Origin: Blastocatellia bacterium
GTDB taxonomy: Bacteria; Acidobacteriota; Blastocatellia; Pyrinomonadales; Pyrinomonadaceae
Length of the DNA stretch: 8,222 nucleotides
Direction: 5' to 3'
Assembly: GCA_003487805.1 (NCBI GenBank)
Contig: DNNE01000092.1
Coordinates: forward strand, 1-8,222
The stretch's first letter is position 1. The number at the start of each line of letters is the position of its first letter. The translations under genes and the position numbers were made by a program. Shown here in pieces: positions 1 to 6,781 of this stretch. The notes beneath the pieces are model-generated. The model saw only the letters and a list, made by a program, of their open reading frames with translations. It ran no database searches and was not told the DNA's origin.

Positions 1-45
1 CTTGAGAACAGACATACCACCTTAAGTGAGTCAACTATATGATTA

Positions 46-66
46 CCCTCTCCCAAAGGGAGAGGG
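46..66. repeat. Perfect 9-bp hairpin in the upstream spacer
   Basis: The sequence CCCTCTCCC (46-54), loop AAA, GGGAGAGGG (58-66) is a perfect stem-loop. No T-run follows it on the + strand. On the - strand it is followed by an A/T-rich stretch, but not by a clean U-tract. It could be the terminator of a gene left of the window or part of a dispersed palindromic repeat. I favour the repeat because the motif at 74-86 recurs at the other window end. Confidence 0.6.
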
Positions 67-73
67 GGTCAAC

Positions 74-86
74 CTGTACCACTACC
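74..86 (-). repeat. End-of-window repeat motif, left copy
   Basis: Read on the - strand this is GGTAGTGGTACAG followed by GTTGACC. The same 13 bases occur on the + strand at 8202-8214, followed by TTTACC. The copies are in inverted orientation at the two extremes of the window. The rest of the 168-base stretch before the first gene holds only the 46-66 hairpin and a weak -10-like TAGAAT at 126-131 without a convincing -35. Confidence 0.55.
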
Positions 87-168
87 AACAAATGCTTTTG
101 TCGAGTATTTTATCTTCCATGATGATAGAATCTGCCGCACGGAAGTCAGTAAGAAATGAGTTTGCTTT

Positions 169-2349
169 ATGAGATGTAACATGGCTATTACGAAGCGACT
201 GGCCCTGCCGTTATTGGCCTTCACCTTCATACAAGCCGGTCAACTCGCCCACGCGCAACAACCGCAAAAACCCGACGATGTTCTTCGCGTTAATACAGAG
301 CTGGTTCAGACTGCCATCACTGTCATCGACAAGCAGGGGCATTTCGTCGACGGCCTGAGCCGCGATCAGTTTGAATTGACGGTGGACGGAAAGCCGCGTC
401 CGATAAATTTCTTTGAGCGCGTAGCTGCGGGCTCTCCGCGCGAGGAGCAGTTGACTGCCGCTCCTGATCCGACTCTGGCAACCCCCAAAACCTCTAGGCC
501 TGCAACCACCCGCGGTCGTTCCATTGTCTTCTTTATCGACGACATGCACATGTCACCGGACAGTTTGCACCGGACCCGTGACATGTTGCGCCACTTTCTA
601 TCGACCGAAATGAGTTCACGCGACTCAGTCGTCATCGCGTCACCGAGCGGCCAGGTCGGCTTTCTCGAACAGTTCACGAACAATGCTCAGGTATTGAACG
701 CCGCTATCGAACGTCTTAGTCCCAAGCAGTACGAGGTACGTGGCTACGGGACCGGCAGCACGGTAATGCGCGAGTACGATGCGCTGATCATCGATACTAA
801 TGACAGCAAGAAAGCGAACTCGGAAATCCTCAACTACTACATCCGCGAGTGCGTGACCCAAACATCCAGCCCAAAGACCATTCCTATGGCCTTGCGCGCT
901 ATTGCGGCGACTTGCGAAACACAAACCCGAAACAGCGCGCGAGCGGTCCTGATGCAGGCTGCCAGCATTACTCAGAATATGTACGCCTCGCTCGAGACAC
1001 TGATGCACTCGATGACCAGAGCGCCCGGCCGTAAGTTGATGTTCTTTATCTCCGACGGATTTCTGATGAACGATGGCCCGCACGCGGCCGATTTGCGCGG
1101 CAAGCTCGATACGATCATCGACACAGCGCGACGCTCAGGCGTGGTCGCTTACACTATCGACTCGCGTGGCTTAATCAATAATGACGTGAACATGCGTCAG
1201 GGAAGTGCGCGGCCCGATTTTGGCGCGCCCCTCGGTGAGATCGAGGCACAGCAGGACGCGATGAATGGACTGGCCGACGCGACCGGTGGCCGCGCGCTGC
1301 GCAATATGAATTATTTCGATCGCTGGGTCGGACAGGTTCTGGATGAAACCTCCAACTATTATCTAGTAGCCTGGCGTCCTGAGGCTGACGCAGAAAAATT
1401 GACGAAGTTTCGGGCCGTTACAATTCGGATCGTTAATCGGCCTGAGTTGACCGTGCGCGCCCCAAAGGGCTACGTCGAAGGACCAACCACAGCGACGATC
1501 GCGTCCGCTGCGCCGGAAAAAACGCCGGCCAACCACACCGCCGGCACTGCCGAGTCAGAATTGCGTAGCGCGTTGTCTGACTTCGTTTCGAACCGAGGCT
1601 TACCGACCGCTTTGTCTCTAACTTTTCTGAACACGCCGAAAAATGAAATGCTTCTCACTTCTTCTATCCAAATCTCGACGAACGCGCTGGATTACGGCAG
1701 TGATAGCAAACAACCGGCGACGATCAAACTCGCCGGCGTGATCTTGAATGACAAAGGAAAGATCGCGGGCAGTTTCAAAAATCAATTGAACGTGAATCCG
1801 ATCGATGACGCATCGGATGCGGGCGCAGTCATCTATAACGACCGCACGGCCCTGGCTCCGGGAATTTACCAGGTTCGCGTGGCCGCGCGGGATGAAAAGA
1901 CCGGCCATGTCGGCAGCGCCATGCAATGGATCGTCATTCCCAACCTGACGACGCATCAGTTGATGACCAGCAGCGTGTTGCTCGGCGGGCAGGTACTGGA
2001 AAACAAATCAACCGCGACCGCGACGGCGCAGGTGCAACTCAGCGTCGATCATCGGTTCGCCCGTCAGTCGCGGTTGGGCTATTGGATTTTTGCTTATAAC
2101 GCGAAGCGCGATTCAACTGGAAAACCAAACCTCGTCATCCAATCTCAAGTCATTCAGGCTGGAAGGATCGTTCTTACCGGCCAGCAACGCACCATCGTTG
2201 ACGGGGCCCCCGATCCGGATCGCATCGCTTTCGGCGATCAGTTACTACTAAATTCACTGCCACCGGGTAGCTACGATCTGCGCGTAACCGTCACGGATGC
2301 GCTTGCCGGTACGAGCACGTCTCAAACTGTCGACTTCGAAGTTCGATAG
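169..2349 (+). CDS. Exported VWFA-related domain protein (acidobacterial type)
   Basis: This is a probable envelope or secreted protein of 726 residues carrying a von Willebrand factor A-like domain of the acidobacterial VWFA-related family. Its biological role is unknown. A signal peptide is clear: KR near residues 9-10, a hydrophobic stretch, then AHA at 27-29 as the cleavage site. The ATG at 181 (residue 5) is an equally good start and gives a more typical signal peptide; neither start has a strong Shine-Dalgarno sequence. A family-typical N-terminal segment (about 37-85, VNTELVQ then DGLSRDQFELTVDGKP) precedes the VWA core. The core begins at SIVFFIDD (118-125), continues through KLMFFISDG (289-297) and VVAYTIDSRGL (325-335), and ends near YVEG (435-438). 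The canonical metal-site motif DxSxS is replaced by DDMHMS (124-129), so metal binding is doubtful. Residues about 465-726 are predicted beta-rich, probably Ig-like, and have no recognised domain. The gene stands alone, 86 bases before the next one. Confidence 0.85.
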   Translation: MRCNMAITKRLALPLLAFTFIQAGQLAHAQQPQKPDDVLRVNTELVQTAITVIDKQGHFVDGLSRDQFELTVDGKPRPINFFERVAAGSPREEQLTAAPDPTLATPKTSRPATTRGRSIVFFIDDMHMSPDSLHRTRDMLRHFLSTEMSSRDSVVIASPSGQVGFLEQFTNNAQVLNAAIERLSPKQYEVRGYGTGSTVMREYDALIIDTNDSKKANSEILNYYIRECVTQTSSPKTIPMALRAIAATCETQTRNSARAVLMQAASITQNMYASLETLMHSMTRAPGRKLMFFISDGFLMNDGPHAADLRGKLDTIIDTARRSGVVAYTIDSRGLINNDVNMRQGSARPDFGAPLGEIEAQQDAMNGLADATGGRALRNMNYFDRWVGQVLDETSNYYLVAWRPEADAEKLTKFRAVTIRIVNRPELTVRAPKGYVEGPTTATIASAAPEKTPANHTAGTAESELRSALSDFVSNRGLPTALSLTFLNTPKNEMLLTSSIQISTNALDYGSDSKQPATIKLAGVILNDKGKIAGSFKNQLNVNPIDDASDAGAVIYNDRTALAPGIYQVRVAARDEKTGHVGSAMQWIVIPNLTTHQLMTSSVLLGGQVLENKSTATATAQVQLSVDHRFARQSRLGYWIFAYNAKRDSTGKPNLVIQSQVIQAGRIVLTGQQRTIVDGAPDPDRIAFGDQLLLNSLPPGSYDLRVTVTDALAGTSTSQTVDFEVR

Positions 2350-2425
2350 CTATTCAAGGCCGCTCATCGAACCAGTAGAATCATTTCATATTTAATCGAT
2401 TAGGCGAGGCACTCGCCCGCTGTCT

Positions 2426-2430
2426 GGAAG
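2426..2430 (+). promoter_or_regulatory. Candidate ribosome binding site for a TTG start
   Basis: GGAAG lies five bases before the TTG at 2436. It is the only Shine-Dalgarno-like sequence that supports a start for the DUF5995 gene, because the frame contains no ATG or GTG between the upstream stop (2376-2378) and position 2436. Confidence 0.4.
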
Positions 2431-2435
2431 CTGAA

Positions 2436-3161
2436 TTGAGCGACGAGCAGATACTTTTCGAAACAGTTTCGGCGGTAACTCCGTCATCGATCGCAGAGGT
2501 GATCGGTTTGATGGAGAGCATCGACGCCGTGCTTACGCCGGATGACGGTTTGAAGTGGTTCAATCTTCTCTACTTGATGGTCACGCGAGAAGTTGAGCAA
2601 CGCGCTCCCGCAGCCGGCTGGTTGGATCCGGTCTGGCTCGCTCAACTCGACGTAGTGTTCGCGAATAAATATTTCCAGGCCCTGGGCAACTGGCATAACG
2701 ATCCAAATTCCGCGCCGCGCGCCTGGCGGGCACTCTTTGAATCGAGGTATCAGAGCGGCGTCGCTCGTATTCAATTCGCGCTGTGCGGCATGAATGCGCA
2801 CATCAATCACGACCTCCCGTTCGCGTTGGTGCAAACAGATGAAGCCGCGCAGTTAACGCCCACCTTGAATAGTCCGCAGCATCAGGATTTTGAATCCGTT
2901 AATAATATTCTCGAACAAGTCGAGGCCGAAGCGTTGCAATATCTATCTACCGGATTGCTGGGAATGCTCGCGCAAGACACGGGCAAGCTTGGTGGTGTGC
3001 TGGCCATGTGGAAAGTACGTCAAGCTCGTGATACAGCGTGGACGAATGGCGAGATTCTTTGGCAGATCAAGGGCATGAGCCTGGCGCGCGACAAGTTCGC
3101 TACCGTTCTGGACAAGATGACCGGTTACGCCGGACGCGGACTGCTGATACCAGCAGAGTGA
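2436..3161 (+). CDS. DUF5995 family protein
   Basis: A 241-residue protein that I assign to DUF5995, a family without an established activity. The recognised signatures are LDVVFANKYF at 71-80 and GMNAHINHDLP at 118-128, which match the family pattern of VFANRY followed by a GMNAHIN-type motif. RAW (95-97) and ARDTAW (197-202) are further conserved-looking positions. The clustered His122, His125 and Asp126 could bind a metal or be catalytic, but that is inference. There is no signal peptide or membrane segment, so it is probably cytoplasmic. The start is uncertain: TTG at 2436 has GGAAG five bases upstream. The frame is open back to 2379 and reads as a plausible helix (LGEALARCLEAEL) with no usual start codon. 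A few N-terminal residues may therefore be missed, or an original ATG may have been lost. It ends 16 bases before the DUF1801 gene, consistent with co-transcription. Confidence 0.8.
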   Translation: MSDEQILFETVSAVTPSSIAEVIGLMESIDAVLTPDDGLKWFNLLYLMVTREVEQRAPAAGWLDPVWLAQLDVVFANKYFQALGNWHNDPNSAPRAWRALFESRYQSGVARIQFALCGMNAHINHDLPFALVQTDEAAQLTPTLNSPQHQDFESVNNILEQVEAEALQYLSTGLLGMLAQDTGKLGGVLAMWKVRQARDTAWTNGEILWQIKGMSLARDKFATVLDKMTGYAGRGLLIPAE

Positions 3162-3177
3162 TCGAGCACACACGAAC

Positions 3178-3675
3178 ATGTCATATCCCGTGCCGAAACA
3201 ACTCACGAGTTTCTTAAAGCCTTACGATCTTGAAATACGTAATCTGGCGGTGAAGCTGCGCGCGTTAGTGCTCGAAGAAATGGCGCCGTGTTATGAAAAT
3301 ATCTACGACGCCTACAGCGCGGTGGCGATCGGCTACGGCACGAGCGACAGATTGCGCGACGGGATCTTTCATATTGCCGTTTATTCCAAACACGTAAACC
3401 TCGGATTCAATGAGGGTGCAACTCTCGACGATCCAAAGGGCATTCTCCAGGGCAACGGCAATCAGATTCGTCACATAACAATCAAGAGCGTCGAAGACAT
3501 CAAACGCCCTGAGCTTCGCGCATACATACGCCGCGCGAAGAAGAAAGCATTCGCCGACGCGCGAAAACTGGGAGAAGCCTTACCCAAACAATCGGATGGC
3601 GTTGTCTCAACAGTGAAAGCAATCTACGCGAAGAAACGACGACCGAAAAACTTAGTCACCGAACCGCGAGCGTAG
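3178..3675 (+). CDS. DUF1801 domain protein (YdhG-like fold)
   Basis: A 165-residue, probably cytoplasmic protein of the DUF1801 family. The diagnostic stretch runs from HVNLGFNEGA (72-81) through DDPKGILQGNG (84-94) to IRHITIKS (97-104). It is preceded by helices rich in charged residues and a short beta segment (IFHIAVY, 63-69). Family members share the fold of the small YdhG/Fra proteins of Bacillus, for which frataxin-like iron handling has been proposed. Whether that applies to distant members such as this one is not known. The C-terminus is basic (about 119-159, many Lys and Arg), which could favour nucleic acid or acidic-partner binding; this is inference. The ATG has no good Shine-Dalgarno sequence, so translation may be coupled to the DUF5995 gene ending 16 bases earlier. 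The last residues overlap the start of a repeat-like spacer. Confidence 0.82.
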   Translation: MSYPVPKQLTSFLKPYDLEIRNLAVKLRALVLEEMAPCYENIYDAYSAVAIGYGTSDRLRDGIFHIAVYSKHVNLGFNEGATLDDPKGILQGNGNQIRHITIKSVEDIKRPELRAYIRRAKKKAFADARKLGEALPKQSDGVVSTVKAIYAKKRRPKNLVTEPRA

Positions 3676-3731
3676 CGGATCGAAGGATTTCTGTTTGCGT
3701 CGGTTGAGAAGCCGCGTGCGTCGATTTGGAA

Positions 3732-3799
3732 CCACGAAATCACACGAACGAGCGAACGAGCACGAATTTGTCTTCATGGTGTTTCGTGTGTTTTCGTGG
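3732..3799. repeat. CACGAA-rich inverted repeat
   Basis: The left arm 3732-3747 (CCACGAAATCACACGA) and right arm 3784-3799 (TCGTGTGTTTTCGTGG) are complementary over 16 bases with one mismatch. Between them CACGAA recurs at 3761-3766 and its complement TTCGTG at 3783-3788, so several pairings are possible. It resembles the dispersed CACGAA-type spacer repeats of many environmental bacteria, as I recall them; copy number cannot be seen here. The rest of the 190-base spacer (3676-3865) includes a short CCGC/GCGG stem across the DUF1801 stop (3664-3678) and GTCC/GGAC at about 3825-3839. No clear sigma-70 promoter is visible. Confidence 0.6.
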
Positions 3800-3852
3800 A
3801 TAGTTGTTTCCTTCGCGTCGCAACGTCCGAAATTAGGACCTAAATAAAAACC

Positions 3853-3856
3853 AAGG
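3853..3856 (+). promoter_or_regulatory. Ribosome binding site choosing the ATG at 3866
   Basis: AAGG lies nine bases before the ATG at 3866. It abuts the alternative TTG at 3857 with no spacing at all, so it supports the ATG as the start of the peptidase gene. Confidence 0.5.
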
Positions 3857-3865
3857 TTGCACACA

Positions 3866-5941
3866 ATGAAACCCTTCAATCAAATTACTCGGCGCATGAT
3901 GACAATGCTTGGCGTCTGCGCAATAACGATGGCCACGGCATTCGCGACTGGAGCGCAGACTCGCGTACCGACCCTCGACGATCTGCTGACAATTAAATCC
4001 GCAGCTGGAACTCAGATTTCGCCGGATGGAAAGATGATCGCGTACACCGTTGGCTGGGGCGATTTCAAACAGGATGCATTCATCACCCAGATTTGGCTGG
4101 CAGACAGCAGCTCCGGAAAAAGTTTTCAACTAACTCGCGGCGACAAATCTTCGACGAACCCGCGCTGGTCGCCTGATGGAAAGTGGTTGGCCTTCTTAAG
4201 CAATCGCCTCGAAGACAAGAATCAGATCTTCGTCATCGACCCAGGCGGCGGCGAGGCGCAACAGCTCACCAAATCAGAAACGTCGATCGGCAATTTTGCG
4301 TGGGCCGAAGACGGCAGGACAATCGCCTACACGGCCACTGAACCAACGTCACAACGTCTCAAGGATCGGAAAGACTACTACGGCGACTATGACGTGGTGC
4401 GCGAAGGCTACAGCTACGTTCATCTCTGGACAATCGATATCGCCGAAGCGATGAAGACGCCGCTGGTTGGAAAGCAACGCACGAAGAAAAAAGACTTCAG
4501 CATTGATTCGTTCGCGTGGTCGCCCGACGGAGCCAGCATTGTATTCAGCGCCACGATCAACCCGGATTTGATTCAGGGTGTGACCTCAGACATTTACCTT
4601 TTGAAGCTAAACGACGATTCGGTTAAGAAGATCGTCGCGACGCCCGGGCCCGACAACAACCCGCGTTTCTCGCCCGATGGAAAGCAGATTGTCTTTTCGT
4701 CAGCGATGGGCAACACGAAGTTCTTCGCCAGCAATTCAAGACTGGCGGTGGTCGGCGTTGACGGCGGCACGCCCAGATCGATCACCGAGAGCTTTGACGA
4801 GAATCCGGGCTTGATTGAATGGAAGCAGGACGGAATCTATTTTGCCGGATCTCAGAAAACCGCCTCGCATCTGTTTCGCGTCGATCCGATAAGCGCCAAA
4901 GTAACTCGCATAACTTCGCCGGACGATCTGATGGCCGGCAGTTTCTCTCTGACGCGAAATGGTGACGCGATAGCTTTCGCAGCCGGCTCGCCGACCAGCA
5001 TGAACGAAGTGTTCGTGTCCGACCTGCGCCGCTTCGTGCCGCGCAAACTCACCAACCTGAACGAACAGGCACGCGGCTTCAGGCTCGGCACGCGCGAAGT
5101 AATCTCATGGAAGAGCCAGGACGGCACGACCATCGAAGGCATCTTGATCAAGCCGGCGAACTTCGATCCGGCAAAGAAGTATCCGCTGCTTTGCGTCATT
5201 CACGGCGGGCCCACGGGAATCGATCGACCGGTGCTGCTTACTCCGGACGCGCGCTATTATCCGTCAGACATCTGGGCCGCGCGCGGCGCTCTGATTTTGA
5301 AAGTGAACTATCGCGGCAGCGCCGGCTATGGCGAGAAGTTTCGCAAACTCAATGTAGGGAATCTTGGTGTCGGCGACGCATGGGACGTTCTGTCGGGCGT
5401 CGATTACTTAATCGGCAAAGGCTGGGTCGATAAAAGCAAGGTCGGATGCATGGGTTGGAGCCAGGGCGGTTACATCTCGGCGTTTCTGACGACTTCGACC
5501 GATCGCTTCGTGGCGATTAGCGTCGGCGCAGGAATTTCGAACTGGGCCACCTACTACTACAACACCGACATCACGCCATTCACCATCAATTATCTGGGAA
5601 ACGATCCGGCAATGGACCCAGCGATTTATCAGAAGACTTCACCTATGTCTTACATCAAGTCTGCGAAGACGCCGACATTGATCCAACATGGCGAACTCGA
5701 TCGCCGCGTGCCGATTGCGAATGGCTACGAGTTGAGACAAGGCTTGGAAGATCGCGGTGTAAAAGTCGAGATGGTTGTCTACAAAGGTTTCGGCCACCCG
5801 ATCACGAAACCAAAAGCGATGCGCGCGGTGATGCAACACAATCTGTCCTGGTTCAATCATTACATCTGGGGCGATCCGTTGCCGGATTTCACCGCGCCGG
5901 AAGTGCCGAAGAAGGATGAGAAGAAGGCCGGTGAGAAGTAG
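3866..5941 (+). CDS. Exported S9 (prolyl oligopeptidase) family peptidase
   Basis: A 691-residue serine peptidase of the S9 family, in the dipeptidyl-aminopeptidase/acylaminoacyl-peptidase group, likely acting on oligopeptides in the periplasm or outside the cell. Residues 1-31 form a signal peptide (RR at 9-10, hydrophobic core, small residues before Gln31). The N-terminal half is a beta-propeller with repeated SPDG-type motifs near residues 52, 102, 148, 219 and 269. The C-terminal alpha/beta-hydrolase domain has an oxyanion-type HGGP (446-449), the nucleophile in GWSQGG (Ser532), an Asp in HGELDRRVP (Asp612) and a His in GFGHP (His644), so all catalytic residues are present. Length is normal for the family. 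I prefer the ATG to the TTG nine bases upstream because AAGG is well spaced only from the ATG. The protein ends in a Lys/Glu-rich tail. A diverged copy of the preceding coding segment (5871-5901) recurs downstream at 6078-6108. Specificity cannot be read from sequence. Confidence 0.93.
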   Translation: MKPFNQITRRMMTMLGVCAITMATAFATGAQTRVPTLDDLLTIKSAAGTQISPDGKMIAYTVGWGDFKQDAFITQIWLADSSSGKSFQLTRGDKSSTNPRWSPDGKWLAFLSNRLEDKNQIFVIDPGGGEAQQLTKSETSIGNFAWAEDGRTIAYTATEPTSQRLKDRKDYYGDYDVVREGYSYVHLWTIDIAEAMKTPLVGKQRTKKKDFSIDSFAWSPDGASIVFSATINPDLIQGVTSDIYLLKLNDDSVKKIVATPGPDNNPRFSPDGKQIVFSSAMGNTKFFASNSRLAVVGVDGGTPRSITESFDENPGLIEWKQDGIYFAGSQKTASHLFRVDPISAKVTRITSPDDLMAGSFSLTRNGDAIAFAAGSPTSMNEVFVSDLRRFVPRKLTNLNEQARGFRLGTREVISWKSQDGTTIEGILIKPANFDPAKKYPLLCVIHGGPTGIDRPVLLTPDARYYPSDIWAARGALILKVNYRGSAGYGEKFRKLNVGNLGVGDAWDVLSGVDYLIGKGWVDKSKVGCMGWSQGGYISAFLTTSTDRFVAISVGAGISNWATYYYNTDITPFTINYLGNDPAMDPAIYQKTSPMSYIKSAKTPTLIQHGELDRRVPIANGYELRQGLEDRGVKVEMVVYKGFGHPITKPKAMRAVMQHNLSWFNHYIWGDPLPDFTAPEVPKKDEKKAGEK

Positions 5942-5956
5942 CCTCGACTGGTTCTC

Positions 5957-6068
5957 GTGTCAGAAGCCCGACCGTCAGGGAGGGCAAGACGCGCAACCAA
6001 TCTTGTTCGAGAAATCGGTGATTGACTGTTACCAGACTAGCCCTTGCTTACGCGCGGGCTTCTGACAC
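5957..6068. repeat. 112-bp element with 14-bp perfect terminal inverted repeats
   Basis: GTGTCAGAAGCCCG (5957-5970) and CGGGCTTCTGACAC (6055-6068) are exact reverse complements bounding a 112-bp unit. Complementarity continues inward imperfectly to GGGC (about 5980-5983) facing GCCC (about 6040-6043). This gives arms of roughly 25-30 bases around a central stretch with no strong pairing. No gene lies inside. The architecture fits a small non-autonomous palindromic element (MITE-like or REP-like). A terminator is less likely because neither side has a T-run. It starts 15 bases after the peptidase stop and ends directly before the duplicated peptidase tail. Confidence 0.7.
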
Positions 6069-6077
6069 CGAACTTTA

Positions 6078-6151
6078 GCGATCCGCTGCCGGATTTTACG
6101 GCGCCGGATCTGAGCGCGATAGAAAGGGAAAAGGCATGCAAAGAAAACTGA
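6078..6151 (+). pseudogene. Remnant of a peptidase C-terminus
   Basis: Bases 6078-6108 match 5871-5901 of the S9 peptidase gene at 28 of 31 positions. Read from 6080 they encode DPLPDFTAPD, against DPLPDFTAPE in the intact gene. All three differences up to that point are synonymous third-position changes, which suggests the copy diverged while still coding. The frame continues as LSAIEREKACKEN and stops at 6149-6151, already inside the next gene. No propeller or hydrolase domain precedes it. It is either the last scrap of a second, deleted S9 gene or a short tandem duplication. The offset between copies is 207 bases. Confidence 0.6.
6122..6128 (+). promoter_or_regulatory. Ribosome binding site of the knot-family gene
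   Basis: GAAAGGG lies seven bases before the ATG at 6136 and is purine-rich through 6134. It overlaps the coding sequence of the peptidase-tail remnant, so the start region of this gene is built partly from that older sequence. Confidence 0.55.
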
Positions 6152-6558
6152 TGCTTCTAAGCGTTTTGGTAGGCCTGCTGGCAGCGATGCCGGCGGAGGC
6201 AGTGAAAGTCTTTCGGACTACGAGTGAGGGCCTCGCCGACGTAAAAGTTTACGAGACCAGCAGTGAAGGGCTGGCCGACTGTCTAATATACGTGACGACC
6301 AGCGAAGGCTTGGCGAGTGGCGACGCCAAGTGGTACTTCGAAAGCAGCGAGGGCCTGGCAGACGTGAAGATTTATTTCACCAGCAGCGCAGGCCTGGCCG
6401 ACAAGAAAATCTATTTCACCAAGAGCGAAGGGTTGGCCAAGTGCGACGTCGACTGGAAAGGCTACAAGAAGAGCAGTGTTGGTTACCTTGATCATAGTCT
6501 TGACGCGCTGCGGTTTCCGACGGATGCGCTGATGCGGAGAATGGTTCTTCCCGATTGA
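6136..6558 (+). CDS. Exported 7(1) septoil knot domain protein (DUF6150-like)
   Basis: A 140-residue exported protein of unknown function made of tandem 13-residue repeats. A signal peptide (RK at 3-4, hydrophobic 5-17) ends at AEA (20-22). The repeats start at Val23: residues 23-35, 36-48, 49-61, then a two-residue insert (Gly62-Asp63), 64-76, 77-89, 90-102, and a degenerate seventh at about 103-119. The consensus is roughly VKIYxTSSEGLAD: a short beta strand, then a turn. The pattern, the insert before WYF (66-68) and the WKGYKKS ending (107-113) match proteins named 7(1) septoil knot, whose predicted fold is a 7-crossing knot. Here SSEGLAD replaces the KYESQAD I recall from other members. 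The only two cysteines, Cys49 and Cys103, open repeats three and seven and could form a disulfide; that is inference. Residues 120-140 are a non-repeat tail. Codons differ between repeats, so the array is old and not recently amplified. Confidence 0.8.
   Translation: MQRKLMLLSVLVGLLAAMPAEAVKVFRTTSEGLADVKVYETSSEGLADCLIYVTTSEGLASGDAKWYFESSEGLADVKIYFTSSAGLADKKIYFTKSEGLAKCDVDWKGYKKSSVGYLDHSLDALRFPTDALMRRMVLPD
6202..6441 (+). repeat. Six 39-bp coding repeats within the knot-family gene
   Basis: Units lie at 6202-6240, 6241-6279, 6280-6318, 6325-6363, 6364-6402 and 6403-6441, with a six-base insert at 6319-6324. Protein repeats are close to identical in the SEGLA core, but the DNA varies at third positions (GGCCTC, GGGCTG, GGCTTG and GGGTTG for Gly-Leu). 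This indicates selection on protein rather than fresh slippage. Confidence 0.85.
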
Positions 6559-6710
6559 ATCGGAGGTTGGATGTAATTGCCGCGCCCGGACAGCTCTTAG
6601 ACAAGCAGCCTCGATAGGAGTATTGATAGAGCCATCGCTCGCCGAAGCGGGAAGCTTTGTTGTCGTAACCAGACTCGCGAACTTCCCTTAAGTGGCCGAG
6701 AGATGATTGC

Positions 6711-6726
6711 AGCTTAAGGCTAAGCT
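6711..6726. other. Stem-loop in the spacer before the 398-residue gene
   Basis: AGCTTA (6711-6716), loop AGGC, TAAGCT (6721-6726) forms a perfect six-bp stem. GAGAGA (6698-6703) could instead pair with TCTCTC (6726-6731), an alternative that shares a base with the first stem. AGGCA (6753-6757) and TGCCT (6766-6770) form a third small stem directly before the ribosome binding site. The 223-base spacer holds no other gene or clear promoter that I can support. Confidence 0.35.
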
Positions 6727-6770
6727 CTCTCCCTCTACGAAGAGCAAATCGAAGGCATTCCGCTTTGCCT

Positions 6771-6777
6771 AAAGGAA
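6771..6777 (+). promoter_or_regulatory. Ribosome binding site of the 398-residue gene
   Basis: AAAGGAA lies four bases before the ATG at 6782. It is the strongest Shine-Dalgarno sequence in the window and fixes this start, which also begins a clean signal peptide. Confidence 0.65.
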
Positions 6778-6781
6778 CCAT

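Noticed and set aside
98..131. Sigma-70 promoter before the VWA gene
   Set aside because: TAGAAT at 126-131 is a fair -10, but TTGTCG at 98-103 is 22 bases away, too far for a normal -35.
640..1083. 147-codon open frame antisense to the VWA gene
   Set aside because: It is an antisense shadow of a well-supported gene, with no domain or start signal.
3652..3879. Open frame of 75 codons on the - strand between the DUF1801 and peptidase genes
   Set aside because: It spans the CACGAA repeat and overlaps both neighbours; the peptide is repeat-derived and matches nothing known.
3866..3958. Twin-arginine (Tat) export signal on the peptidase
   Set aside because: RR at residues 9-10 is present, but the following MMTML does not fit the Tat consensus well; a Sec signal is simpler.
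5957..6068. The inverted repeat as a simple rho-independent terminator for the peptidase gene
   Set aside because: The loop would be 84 bases or more and no T-run follows, so a palindromic element fits better.
6202..6441. Regularly spaced repeats considered as a CRISPR-like array
   Set aside because: Units are contiguous and in frame, have no unique spacers, and encode a coherent protein repeat.
6283..6495. Repetitive open frame antisense to the knot gene
   Set aside because: Its repeats merely mirror the sense-strand 39-bp units.
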